From assembly GCF_010183535.1 (NCBI RefSeq), contig NC_071328.1, positions 8,494,001-8,558,000 on the forward strand: DNA of 64,000 nt. The letters are read 5' to 3'. This document shows positions 21,354 to 32,789 of the stretch, one piece after another. A program made the position numbers and the translations under genes. The stretch is from Caenorhabditis remanei. Lineage: Eukaryota > Nematoda > Chromadorea > Rhabditida > Rhabditidae. Positions within the stretch are counted from its first letter, which is position 1, and each line of letters starts with the position of its first letter. The notes below the pieces were generated by a model, which saw only the letters and a list, made by a program, of their open reading frames with translations, was not told the DNA's origin and searched no databases.

Positions 21354-23143
21354 CTGGAATCATGGAAAAAGGGATGGATTTTGTACATAAAATCGTGAAG
21401 AAGAAGAGAGATTACCGAACGAAAGAATGAAGTCATCGATGATGGTTATACGGATAAGCACGCGAAAAATACGAAATGGACGAGAGTCTCTTTTGAACGA
21501 TGATAACGAAAATGATGATGGGAAGTTAGGAATAAATGAATAAAAAAAGGGGAAAAAGAGAGAAAGTTTCCTGGAAACGTGGAACCTGACATAGGAACAC
21601 GTCTTGAGATTCGAAAAGTTCAAAATAGAAACGACTGAACAGTTCTTCTGAAAAGGATCAACAATTAGAATTTTGACAAAGATTTTGAAATTTCAAGGTG
21701 AAGAAAGAAGGCATTTGAATTGTAAAATACTTGTGTAGGTTTTTCCGGTTGATGGACCAGAGAAAAAAGAAGAAGAAAATATAATTTGAGCAGTAGGGAG
21801 CAAGGGGAAAGAGAAGGGGTCAGCTGTCGTTGTGATTGATGATTATCTCCATCTCTTCCCTTTTCTCAAACACATTCAACGCCCTCGCAGTTTTCGGACA
21901 GAGAAAATGAGACGGAGAAAGAAGTAGAGATGAGAGGGAGAAAAGTAAATAAAATAGTAAACAAGAGTTTGGGGTCCGAAAAGTTGTTGCCAGGTTACCA
22001 ATGTCTTCGTGGAATAATTGTAAATTGAACAATTTGAAAGATGAAACTCTATGCAAAGAAACATGTGGTACAAAGAAATCATGTGCTGACCAGGAGCTAC
22101 CTTGTTGGAGGTATCTCAGGAACCTCAGAAAAACTTTGGAAGGAAACAATACTGCTCATCTCAAGTACATAAATACCGTAGTACAAATTGCTCGATGATC
22201 TTATTTATAAGTTGTAAAAACTGTTACAAGCTCCCCATTTACGTAACTATCAATTATCTCTCTATAGAGCTCTATAATTAAAAATATAACTTTTTGAAAC
22301 TTTCCTATTCATATTCAAGAAAAAAAACAATGAGAGGAAAGAAAAAAACAAGTAATACTGGTCAAACAATAAGAGAATAGTAGAAAATAGTAGACCAAAG
22401 ATGTCTTTTTGTTGTTTATTTTGATGGTTTCTGATCCTTTATTTTATTCTGCCAGAACCTTCTCTCTTCCTCTAAAAAGAGGGAAAAAGGAGTGCGCAGT
22501 GTGTTGTCTTGTTTGTCTCTAGTTGTCTATTCCTCTCCTCTTTTCATATTTTTTAACTCATGTCTCTGAATTTCAAAATGAATCATGTCCTTAAATATTT
22601 GTTCAGGGACTTTCTGATTTCGAGTTGGTATAGAAAATAGCTGCTAGGAAAGAAGTTTTTGGAATATAAATTCACAGTTATCAAATTTTTTTTTTAAAAC
22701 TGAAACTGTGGTTTTGTAGATAGAAAAATCTTATTTTGAAATACGAATGACATGAACCGGAACATGGATTCAGATGAAGATCCCAATCATCCATTATTTT
22801 TCTGTTCTAAATAAATACGCGATGCTCCAATAAAAGTCATGTCTTGTGTTCATGGGATGCTTTTCTAATCAGATGTTTTTTATTTGCAAGTTGTATTGTT
22901 AGAGAACTAAACTCCGCCAGCACTACACTACTTTTCCACATCTTTTAATTGACAAAACGCTAATTCAGTTTTCTTAAAATACAACATCAACAAGAAGCTC
23001 TATTTACACACAAAACTACATATTAGACGCAACAAAACTTTTGTCCTTTTCATTATTATCTCTGAAATCAGATAAGATCTTGAAGTTGTTCTATAAAAAA
23101 TAGGAGATGATGCAACATTTTTAGTTTTCCCAAATTGGAGAAC
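21354..23143. other. 1.8 kb intergenic region, no gene supported
   Basis: Low-complexity AT-rich DNA with purine runs. Overlapping short open frames on both strands near 21820-22200 have no splice support or family resemblance. The left part is presumably the upstream region of the leftward membrane-protein gene. Confidence 0.45.
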
Positions 23144-23731
23144 ATGGTATCTCCTCTCGAGATTCTACCCATTTTCCTGATTATTGGTACGTTCTAAAAG
23201 CTAGAAAAAGTCGAATCAGCATGTTGCTTACGGGGGGATAGGAGGAGTAGAATTAGAGAAACGGTTCTCTTCTATTTCGAGTTCTTGCAATCTCGAACCG
23301 ACAATCAGATGGCAGATCAGATTATCAACACAGTATTTCTCTTGCAGCACGATGCGTGTCTTCTTCTCAAACACTCGAAAAGCGTGACATGGAAACAGAA
23401 AAACAAAAAAATGACATTGGATTTTTTGAAAGGCATCCGTTCGAAGTACGCGGAAACAATAGGAATTGTGAACATGAATGAACTAAGCTATGACGAGGAA
23501 CTGGAAAAGGAGGCCAAAGATATTTTTATTTTTAAATACACCAATTACAATGCACCATATCGTATCTACCGTCAATCTGGGTTTCCCATAGTTTCAATCA
23601 TAAATAAATGGATGACTCAAGATTTTTGGAAGAGGGAGAAATCCGATTTCGTTGATGAAAAAGCGTATTTAGCAAGGAGAATAATCAAAGAACTGGTCAA
23701 AGCCTTGTATTTTGATTGTCTTGTCGAATGA
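23144..23731 (+). CDS. Possible small secreted protein resembling the start of CAP/SCP proteins
   Basis: The clear coding part is 23433-23731. It has the pattern RSKYAETIGIVNMNELSYDEELEKEAK, typical of the first helix of nematode CAP/SCP-like secreted proteins, and ends in a Leu-rich helix with Cys. A plausible first exon is 23144-23186 (MVSPLEILPIFLIIG, signal-peptide-like), with a 246 bp intron ending at a weak TTTTTTGAAAG acceptor. An alternative acceptor CTCTTGCAG near 23350 breaks the frame. The product, about 113 residues, is far too short for a full CAP domain, so it is a truncated relative or a distinct family. The exon 1 join is uncertain; the downstream exon is reliable as coding. 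Confidence 0.45.
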
Positions 23732-23970
23732 AAACTTTTGAATAACTGCATTTTCCTTTTCAAATTTCTGACTAATACTTGAATTCTGCCCGAATTATCT
23801 TCGACAGGACTTTCTGGTATATAGAATACCCTGTTTATTTTCCTCCGTCAATTTGCTGATATAATCGAAGAAATCCTTGTTGTCTAGCTTGAGATGCTGT
23901 TCAACATGAGCATCCTAATTACAGGATACATTTTCTCAGGTACCCAAATGCATAGGATTAGTAACAAGAT

Positions 23971-24916
23971 ATGGCGAAAGACCTATTCGAAGCATTCAGG
24001 GAGAAACTGGAGGTGGAGAAAGAGATTAGGAAAAGCAGGTGCACAAAGGTAATGGACTACTGTCAACAATATCCAAACGAATATTCATTCCTTGATGTCT
24101 TTCAGACCAGTTAGACTGAATTTTGAAGTAACATTCAGGACGGGTCTCCGTGCGGGAGTGGGTCTCGGATTTTATTATTTTTCAAATCGAATACGTTCTT
24201 AATTGTTCAGAATAATGGAATTCTTCGATGAAACTCTCCTTGTTACGGTTCGAACTTCAATGTTGACCGTGTCTACCGTAGTCATCTTGTTATGGGTTTT
24301 TGGTCACGTCTACAGTCATTACGGAGTATACGGACTGCTCATTTTTGTAAGTCTCAGTAAATGTTGTAGAAAAAATGATCAGGAATTATGTTTTATAGTT
24401 ACTTTCACACTAGGTTAATTTTAGCCCAGATCGACACGAGCCCACAAATATTCTGATTATCATCCGACATACGCAGAGAAGTTTCATTTTCCGATTTCTC
24501 TTTTGTAGATCGTGCTATCCTTCACCTCAATATTTCTGGCAGGAGAAACTGTCGGGCAAAAGTATCTGGAATTCGGTGCCCGCATCTTCTTTGTGGTCTT
24601 CTTCCTCGTGCTTGTAGTCTGGAATAGTGGAATAAACTTCTTACCGATTGTGAGTTTAAACAAAAACTATTTTGTACATTATTGTGTTGCCCTGCAGGTA
24701 CGAAACAATTTTTTATCTCTACATTTTCAGTTTCCGGAAAGATCTACATTTATAGAAATCTGTTTTCAGGCCCTCATCATGCTAGGAATGATAACTGCAA
24801 TCGAGTTTCTCTATAAAGCATTGGAACCTCTTCAGGAAACAATAAATCGTCTTCAAGACGATGTCAACTATTTGTATGATGAGAATGCAGCTGCAGAGCA
24901 CGATGATGATGAGTAA
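23971..24916 (+). CDS. Small multi-pass membrane protein with acidic C-terminal tail
   Basis: Four exons (23971-24038, 24211-24346, 24509-24649, 24770-24916) encode 163 residues. A charged amphipathic N-terminus (EAFREKLEVEKEIRKSR) precedes four hydrophobic segments: LTVSTVVILLWVFGHVY, LLIFIVLSFTSIFLAG, IFFVVFFLVLVVWNSGI and ALIMLGMITAIEFLY. The tail LEPLQETINRLQDDVNYLYD looks like a short coiled coil ending in EHDDDE. An AG at 23940 in a TTTTCTCAG context may be a spliced-leader site. The family is not recognised. A possible alternative start at 23949 is out of frame with this ORF. Confidence 0.7.
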
Positions 24917-25106
24917 ATGGATTAGGTGAAATCAATGTCAGTCTGAAGATTTCTCAATTTAACTTTTCATGGTATTCATTACTTTTTGTTTCAAACATTT
25001 CTTCTAGAGTTATTATTTATCATAGTAAGCAAAAAGTTAATAAAATAATTACAAAAATATGTTAGTAAATGAATAGAAATATACAGAAAAATGAATAGTA
25101 CAGACA

Positions 25107-27017
25107 TCAAACAAGATTCAGAATTGATCCTCCATACGGCGGGAATCGATCTTTCCAGACGATGAAATGAAATGATCCCGAGAAAATGAGAATTGTGGCG
25201 ACAGTTCCGTCTTTTCGGATGATATCGAATCCTGTTGAACAGTTGAGAACAAGGTGAGGTGTTGAGCTGAAAAAAGAAATGTTATATAACTGAACCATTA
25301 CTCGAGTGTTATCATCAACTCTTGCAACCAAAAACTTCCAGTGGGGAGCTGGTATATAACTCACTTATAAAACTGTGCTCTTCTGTATGGATCCCATCGA
25401 TGAAGTTGAAAATGTTTGAAATTCATAAGTCCAGGTGTTACTTTGAACCAAACTTCCACATATTGCAATCGAGTATTATTTGAAAAATACCACTGAGTCA
25501 CGAATTGCTCGAAATCTCGATTTTTCAAATGACAAAAGGAGATTCGCATTCTGCGGCAATATAAACTCAGAAATATGTCTTTTGTCATCCATTCAGCTGT
25601 ATCCAACATCTCCAGATAGTCCACATCAAAGAAACTCGGCAATTCAGGTGGATAGAACACTCCGTTGTGTCGAACATTTAGAACAAAGCTGGAAATTATT
25701 CATAAAATGAGAAAATTTCTAAAATTTAAATCAGAAATTTACCTCCCATTCGCTTTCACGTCATTCATCAGACATGTCAAAATAGGGGGTGGAATTGGGT
25801 TTGGTCCAGAAATGATCAACGATTCAAATTGTTCTCCTCGAATTTCATTGAAGAACCATTGAAAATTGGAATATTGTATTGGATTGAACAAGACATGAAT
25901 GGGCGCTGCGAAGATTTCCGACAAAAATCTATACATCAATTTAATTGGAATCCATTTCAAGTCTCGGCAATAATAGAATAGATCGGTTTTGCTGAAATAT
26001 TATAATTCGTGAATTCTACCTGATAAAAATAGATTTCTGCAGAAAAAAACCTGAAAGAAAAGACTCACCAAACAAAAACTTCCTTCGAATTGATGTATCT
26101 TGATCGAATTATCCCATCTGGAATTGATGATTCGAAATCCACAAATCCAAGAATTCCATTTTGAGATTTCAATATAATACTACTATTCGATTCTATAATT
26201 GACAATTCGATTGATTTTACCCCATGATTCATCTTTCGAACTGTTTTCTTGCATCTTTTTGAGCAAAGGGCAAAGTCGATTCTGGAAAAAAGGAAGTAAA
26301 TAAGATTTTAATTTTAGGCTTGACTCGGATTTTTTTTTGAAAAATGCGGTCTTGGCCAATTGTGATTAAATTAAACGCAAACTCAGAAACTACAGTAAAA
26401 TTTGTAACAAAGCAATTAGAGAAAACGATTAGCTACAGTAATGCTGTAGCGATTACCGCATGAGAGTGCTAAATAAATACGGACGAGAGGAACGTAACAT
26501 GAGCCCAAGATCTAGGCACCACGGCCTCCATGGGAGGCCCTTTCAATGCACTGCGCACAGTACTTTGAGAGGGCCTCTGCTGGAGGCCGTGAGGCACGAT
26601 GACGGATAATACTGTAATACTGAGAAATATTATTATTTATGTCTCATCAATCAACCAAACGACGCAAGCAGTTGGTTCTCCAATACGGGGTAAAATTCGC
26701 CGAATTTGATTTAGATGGCTGTTCAAAAAAGGACATTTGAGTTTAGGAAGGCTACTCTCGGTTAAAATGGGAAAAATCGAAATCTTCATATCACGTTTGT
26801 AAATTTTGAGAATATTTCGGTTGAGAACCCACCGAAAGTCCTCTTAAATCCTGCAAATCCATTGAGAAACTCACAGATCAACACAATTGAATTGCTGCAG
26901 AGATCGATTGATAATTTCCGGCGGAAGTGATAATAATGGGAACGGTTTGAACGTCGTATTGGACTGGCGAAGAAATAATAGAAATTGATCGATAAGTTCG
27001 TCCGCACGGCTAGACAT
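25107..27017 (-). CDS. F-box protein with FBA-type C-terminal region (F-box B class)
   Basis: Five exons: 27017-26875, 26281-26069, 25991-25743, 25688-25365 and 25266-25107, 362 residues. The F-box lies at about residues 24-65 (FPLLSLPPEIINRSLQQFNC, then LIDFALCSKRCKKTV). The rest has the strand-rich pattern of nematode F-box associated domains (FBA_2 type), with a late W-rich part (WYFSNNTRLQYVEVW). It should act as an SCF ubiquitin-ligase substrate receptor. Intron 1 is unusually long for this genome (593 bp) and holds a strong GC-rich hairpin at 26520-26591. The frame stays open upstream of the chosen ATG, so the start could be further 5', near 27149. Confidence 0.85.
26520..26591. repeat. 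GC-rich imperfect hairpin in an F-box intron
   Basis: Left arm 26520-26546 and right arm 26565-26591 are inverted repeats (CACGGCCTCC with GAGGCC and TCAA, against TTGAGAGGGCCTC with TGGAGGCCGTG). They match over about 23 of 27 positions around an 18 bp loop. The left arm also contains its own small palindrome, GGCCTCCATGGGAGGCC. The element is far more GC-rich than its surroundings. It could be a MITE remnant or a structured RNA. Confidence 0.7.
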
Positions 27018-28178
27018 CTCACGGGAAAAATGTGGCAGGGAGGACGGGGTATTCGGCAGAGACAGACAGTCGACAGGTACTATTTGACCACAACGAAGAG
27101 CGGGTGGCTGAGAAAATTGAAGATACGTTCGTTTTAATATTTCTAACAAACGGAGATTCTGAAATAAGACGATATTCGAACAAGACGACTGATTGAGTTT
27201 TTTTTAGTTGAAGAACAAGCAAAATGACACGTTTGCTGCTCATGATAAAAAGGAGATGATAAGACAGATTGCTCATCTATTGAAAACATTATGAAATAAG
27301 AAGAACTGCAACACGAAAAGTGAGAAATAAAATGGAAACTGAAAGAGAACGAATATGAAAAGAGTGTCAGGCCAGTGTAAGGCAAACATTTGTGTGTGGG
27401 TCATCTGTATATACCTCGAGAAATAAAGCAGACATAAGAGACGCAGAATGATTTTTCCCAGGTGAACTACAGTACCTCTCCTCCAGGTCATCAAGCAGGT
27501 AACCATCTAGTTTCGATTTTTATGGGGCTATTCACCTCCGGAAAAAAACGTTTTTCCCTCGATTCATTTACCGAAAAAAGTGTTTTCTGGCAAGCCCTAA
27601 TGCATTAGTTTGTTTTTCATGTTGAAACGATTTCTTTTCAAAGAATGACACCCGGGAAATTCTTAGAAATTTGACAAGGTAATATTTCGATGCGGAATTC
27701 CAGATTTGCAGGTTTTTTTCTCTGTCTATCTCTATCTAGAAATCCTTTCTCAACACCCCCCCCCCCCCCATTTTTAAAAAATTTTTAAAGCATAACATTT
27801 AAGACTCAACCCTCTGCATTCCGTTCAAAACCCATGTTTTCACTACAAAACTTCGGTAAATCATTTTACACTGCAGTAAATTCATATCATAAATATTAAA
27901 CCTCTAGAGACAGACAAACGAGAGAAGAGAAAATCGGGGAAAGTTTGGGAAATTGGGATGAAAAAACAATTGGTGGGGTGACTGGACAAGAGACAAGGAA
28001 AAGTGCGCTTCATTGCACGTATATCACAAAGAAAAGGGGTTTTTAGCGCGAGTAGATTTCAGAAGAATTTGGAAGGCCTTGTACACTAGAAGAGCAGGAA
28101 AGGGATGAAACGGGAACGAAAAACAAATTAAAATCAATAAATTAAAATATTAAATATATCGATTATTCATTTTTTCTT
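27018..28178. other. Intergenic, includes a 14-base C tract
   Basis: Sequence between the F-box gene and the end of tfg-1. A homopolymer of about 14 C occurs at 27756-27769 and may be an assembly or sequencing weak point. Two minor purine-rich stretches lie around 27900-28100, which is probably tfg-1 3' UTR. No gene is supported. Confidence 0.45.
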
Positions 28179-30028
28179 CTATTGATGATACGGAGATTGA
28201 CGATAACCTGGTCCCCCTGGCCCCCGCGCGAATGGATTCCCTCCTGGGGCTCCAGCCCCAGCTGGTGGGAATCCAGTCGGTGGTCCTCCTTGAGGGGGGC
28301 CTTGTGGTGGTCCTCCAGGCCCACCAAACGATGATGGTGGTGGGGCAAAAGCTCCTGGACCTCCTGGTGGTCCGTATCCCACAGGTCCGCCTTGTGGTGG
28401 TCCTTGCGGTCCTCCAAAGCCTGACGGTGGTGGTGCAAAAGCTCCAGGGGTTCCTGATGGTGGTGGCGGAGCAAAGTTTCCTGGAGCTTGGGAGACTGGC
28501 GGTGGTGGAGCGAATCCTTGTTGGGGTGGGCTCACAAACTGTCCTTGTGGTGGTGATGGTCCATTTGGCCCTCCAAACTGTGGTGGTCCTTGAGGCGATG
28601 GGGCTCCGAATTGTGGTCCTTGCGGAGATGGGGCACCGAACTGTGGTGGACCTTGTGGATGCGGGGCTCCAAACTGCGGAGGTCCCTGTGGCGGGGCTCC
28701 AAACTGTCCCTGTGGTGGCCCGCCTGGCCCACCAAACTGTTGTGGTGGATTTTGTTGTTGAGGTGGTTGAGCATATCCTCCGTATTCAGATGGTGGTCCC
28801 GATGGTGGTGGCCCTCCGAAGTTCTGAGGAGTTGGTGGTGCTCCATACTGTGGTCCACCTTGTGGTGGTCCCTGTTGAACTGGGGTCGACGAAATCGATG
28901 AGTGAGACTGGGGAGGTGGTGCCTGGAATGGTTGGGGTGGCGCTTGTGTGAATTGTTGCTCATGTTGAATTGGTGGAAGGGCCGCATTGGAAGTTGGGAA
29001 GGATGGGATTGTGGCATTTGATGGAGGAATAGCTCCGAAGCTCTCAACGGGGGGTTGACAGAAACTCGAGTTCAGCGATTCCAAAGATGCTGGTGCTCCG
29101 GTGGAAGCTGGTGGCGCATGGAAGCTGTTTTCCAGTGGAATTTCCTCCTCAACGTGAGCTGGACGATGATTGAAATGCTCTTGAACGGACGGCTGAATGG
29201 TTGCTGGAAGCTCAGGTTTCTCAGATGGAACTGGAGATGGTGGGGCAGCTTCGTAGCTCTTCTGGAGTACGATGTTGTCATGGTGAGTTGGTTGTGGTGG
29301 AGCAGCGATAGAAGAAATATGAGCCGTTGATGATGAAGAATTATCAACTAAAGAGGCCAGATTGTCGAGAGAAGACAATGCGCCAAGGAGTTTCCCAACG
29401 TCGAGCTGAAAAATTTTAATTTATTCTTGACGAAATATTTTTCAAATCTCAAAAAGTTCCCAATCAATCGGAGACCTTTGATAAAGTTTTTTTTCAGTTT
29501 TTGAGTTATATAATGGACCTATTCACCAAGTAGCAAAAAAGCAAACAATTTTTTTTACTAGTAGCAAGAATAGATTTTCTGCTTTTATTGCTACTTTTGT
29601 GTAGGCCGATAATGTTTTGCAGAAAAAAAAAAATTAAAAGTATTCAACAAAAATACCTTTATCTGCTCGACTTGTCTCTGTACGTCTTGCACTAAATCAT
29701 GGGCTCTCGAGTCGACAACAACAGTCACATCGAGAGTAGCTCCAACAGTGTTTAACGCCAAAAGAAGATCGTGGTCACTGGTTAATGACACCAAATCACC
29801 GTCTGTAATTAACTTATTCGTAGTTATGTCATAAAACAGAAACTAACCTTGATCCTTATATTTAAGTAAGAAGTTAGCGTCTGAAGGTAGAGCAAAAATA
29901 CGTTGCACATTGAGCACCAAATCAATTAATGTCAAATCGTTGGCATGATGAAGCGATGACTTGCGCACGTCATCGGCGAATCGAGCTTTCAGAATAGTGC
30001 TGGTGATGGCTCCGTTTGATTGCACCAT
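28179..30028 (-). CDS. tfg-1: TFG ortholog (PB1 domain, coiled coil, P/Q/G-rich tail)
   Basis: Three exons: 30028-29848, 29802-29657 and 29405-28179, 517 residues. TFG scaffolds COPII carriers at ER exit sites by binding SEC-16 and forming octameric, phase-separating assemblies. The N-terminal PB1 domain runs from about residue 10 to 95 ([32 protein letters not shown]). It has the basic-cluster Lys/Arg and the acidic OPCA-like KYKDQDGD motif. A coiled coil follows ([20 protein letters not shown]). A long low-complexity region is next, first P/A/S-rich and then repeated PPQG, QFGAP and GGP units; its high GC content stands out. From memory the C. elegans ortholog is Y63D3A.5, next to tdpt-1. 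Short open frames on the other strand here are shadows of the repeat. Confidence 0.95.
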
Positions 30029-30620
30029 CTGTAATGATCGAATTGAGTACAAGTGAAACTTTTTGGAACAAAGACTTAAACGAATCAGAGACAAACACCA
30101 AATTCTGCAAGACATTTAGATTAATACCGTTGAAGGACGGGGTAACATAAATTCAGTGAGTTTACAAGAATTCTAAACCAAAAATAGATTCATCCTAGAG
30201 TAACTAGCATGAAAAATTTCAACACGAGAACCGGAACTTCAGTGATTAAAGCAACAAGATCGTCTTAGATCAAAGCATGTCATTTTTAAGATTCGATTCC
30301 AAGTTTTTGTTAAAAATCAAGATTGGATATAGCTTATTTCTTCTTGAAACTTGATTTTACATTCTGAAGCTCTGCCGAATTAAAATTGCACTTATTTATC
30401 GAATAAAAATCCAGGAAAAAGCGATAAGAACAGTAGAAAAGCGATCGGTATCCGAGATTATAATTCCACGTTCGTTTGAACCACGCCGCACTTGCGACAG
30501 GCGTGCGGTGTTTGCGAACTGGACTCCTCCTATTTTCAAACTCCGCCTTTGTGTTTTCTCTCCGAATTTTTGAAGTGAACGTTTCTGAAACAGGCTTTAC
30601 CTTGTTTAGTTTTCAGAAAA
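30029..30620. promoter_or_regulatory. Shared divergent promoter region of tfg-1 and tdpt-1
   Basis: 592 bp between two head-to-head start codons. A GCGCC/CGCAC-rich stretch at about 30480-30530 and a TTTTCAG acceptor directly before the tdpt-1 ATG are the visible landmarks. An AG acceptor also sits immediately before the tfg-1 ATG (TTACAG then ATG). This suggests an upstream non-coding exon or a spliced-leader site. The arrangement would couple expression of the two genes. Confidence 0.5.
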
Positions 30621-32511
30621 ATGTCAGATTCCAGTGATGACGAATACGAAGTAAAAGCAAAAAAGCAGAAAAGTGAGTGCGATAATGAGTAAACAGATGA
30701 AAAACTGAACAGAGGAAAGAAAAAAGATGATCGAAAATTCACGACGCGTTTTTGCAGTGTCCCGGGAAGCGTCCGATGAAGAATGTGAAGGTTTGGAGCC
30801 TGTCGAAGTTGAAAAAGTGCAAACAGACGAAGATAAGATGAAAGAGTTCGCAACAATCACCGCTACCGATGAAATTATGGCTCAAACGATTCTTCAAGAC
30901 GTGGGATGGGATCTAAAAAGAGCGTTGGACGTTTTCTTCGGGAGCGATGCTTTCAAAGAGGCCAGAGCAGAAGTTGTTATGGGTCCAACTTCTTCAGAAC
31001 CTTCTGGAACTCTAAAAATGACTGCGGAGGATTTGAAGGTAGGACGATAAGGGAGAGAAAATGAATTTAAAGGCTTTTTTCAATGAGATTCTTCCTAGTT
31101 GTAAAACAAAGAGTTTCAAGTGTGATAACTAGCAAAGCGATAGTTTTGGATCAGAAATGTAGCCGTAATATTTGCAATTTAAACAATTTTAAAGAAAATC
31201 TCATTTGCAACTAGTCTTACTCTGTTATGTATTACCCTTAACACTATCGGAGTGAGTTGATTAGTATTCTTTCAAATTCCCCATCAAAAACATTATTGTT
31301 TTAAAGTTCTCACAGGTAAACATGTTTGCATACCGTAGCTTGAGTCAAGACTAATCAATGACTAATCAATTAATGAGCAACTCTATGTATGAGGTTTAAC
31401 GTTCATGGATACGGCCACCAATCGATCGATCCGAGCATTTAAATTCATATTTTCCTCGTTATCTTAATTCCAAGTTGTTTATTACCAGAAGTAGTTTGTG
31501 CTCCACCATATTTGATCATAGCTTTCAACTAGTTTTTACGGGAGCTGACAAGTTTTTCTTATTCTTTATGTGTTGTATTTTAGGGACTTGAAATCAATGT
31601 GATGTCATGGAATATCGATGGACTCGATGGACGAAGTTTGGCGACAAGAATGAAAGCAGTTGCTCAAATTGTTAAAAGGTATGACAATCACATTTTCAGA
31701 CCTAGACCTCAAAATAAGGACCGCGCAGCAAAAAACTGTACTATTCCAACTTTAAAAAAAACAGACTTTTCAGTCTCAAATAGTACGAAATTTCTTCTAA
31801 AAATCTTATTCAGCGTGAATCCGGACATTCTATTTCTACAAGAAGTTGTTGATCGTGACCTCGGACCAATCGACAAACTTCAATCCCTTTATAAAATCTA
31901 CTACTCAAACAGAGGATGCCAATACTATACAGCAATTCTTGTTTCAAAAATGTTCGAAGTGGAGAAACATGACGTCATTCATTTTCAAAACTCTGGAATG
32001 TACCGTACGCTTCAGATCGTCGAAGGATCGATTGGTGGCATAAAAGTATTCCTTCTGAATACTCATCTGGAGTCTACACGTGAACATCGGGGTCAACGGT
32101 GTGCCCAATTCAGTTTTTGCATGGACAAATGTGAAGAGATTCTAGCTCAAAATCCCGGATGCTTTCTTTTTTTTGGTGGTGATCTTAATTTGAGAGATGA
32201 GGAAGTTTCGAGGATTCCTAATGGTATTCTTGATGCCTGGGTTTCAGCTGGAAGTGATACGAAAACTAAATTCACATGGGATACTTACAGAAATGATAAC
32301 AAGCAAGGATTCTATAATGCAAAAATGAGGTATTAAGCTCTCACATTCACGGCATAATAGTCTACCGGTGTTTTCCAGATTCGATCGTCTCTACTGGCAT
32401 GGACCGCTCAATAAAGTGCAGTTTTCACTGGAAGGTCGTCAGCGCATTCGTTCCTGTTTGTGCTTCCCATCTGATCATTGGGCCATTAGCGCCACATTTT
32501 CAGCTATCTAA
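30621..32511 (+). CDS. tdpt-1: Tyrosyl-DNA phosphodiesterase 2 (TDP2/TTRAP) ortholog
   Basis: Five exons (30621-30672, 30758-31038, 31584-31678, 31814-32329, 32379-32511) encode 358 residues. TDP2 removes topoisomerase II peptides linked by 5'-phosphotyrosyl bonds from DNA ends and acts in the nucleus. A UBA-like helical region (about 45-85, AQTILQDVGWDLKRALDVFF) precedes the exonuclease-endonuclease-phosphatase domain from residue 112. The catalytic set is present: Asn121 in MSWNIDGLD, Glu153 in LFLQEVVD, Asp266 in GGDLNLRD and His348 in SDHWAI. An NTHLES motif is also present. The order and spacing match human TDP2. Intron 3 is 545 bp. The ATG follows a TTTTCAG acceptor by five bases, a probable spliced-leader site. 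The gene is divergent from tfg-1. Confidence 0.96.
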
Positions 32512-32782
32512 GCTGCAATATTTACCTTTCAACCACTTTCACCAGATCTTCTCATTCCATTCACTCGCATCGAAAAGCTTTTTCTAAATTCCAATCTCAC
32601 ATAAAAATCTCTGATAGTTTTAATCTTTATTTGCTCTCTCTGAACCCCTTTTCACCTGATTAATCTCTAACTTTCACCGGTAGTTTCCTCCTCTATTTCC
32701 CATATGATTAATTTTACCGCTCAAGACACTGTACAGCGTTAAATGTAATTCCGTGCACTTCTTTCCCCGATTGTTTTTTGTA

Positions 32783-32788
32783 AATAAA
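32783..32788 (+). terminator. tdpt-1: Candidate polyadenylation signal of tdpt-1
   Basis: AATAAA about 270 bp after the stop codon; nearest canonical signal downstream on the plus strand that I noticed. Confidence 0.45.
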
Positions 32789-32789
32789 T

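Noticed and set aside
21820..22198. Overlapping open frames on both strands in the 21.4-23.1 kb gap
   Set aside because: Neither shows splice sites, signal peptide or family likeness, and they overlap each other.
27756..27769. Poly-C tract as a regulatory site
   Set aside because: A homopolymer of 14 C is more likely a slippage or sequencing feature than a binding site.
28232..28951. Plus-strand open frame of 239 codons, and others, opposite the tfg-1 tail
   Set aside because: They arise from the GC-rich PPQG/GGP repeats of tfg-1 read on the other strand; no splice sites or promoter support them.
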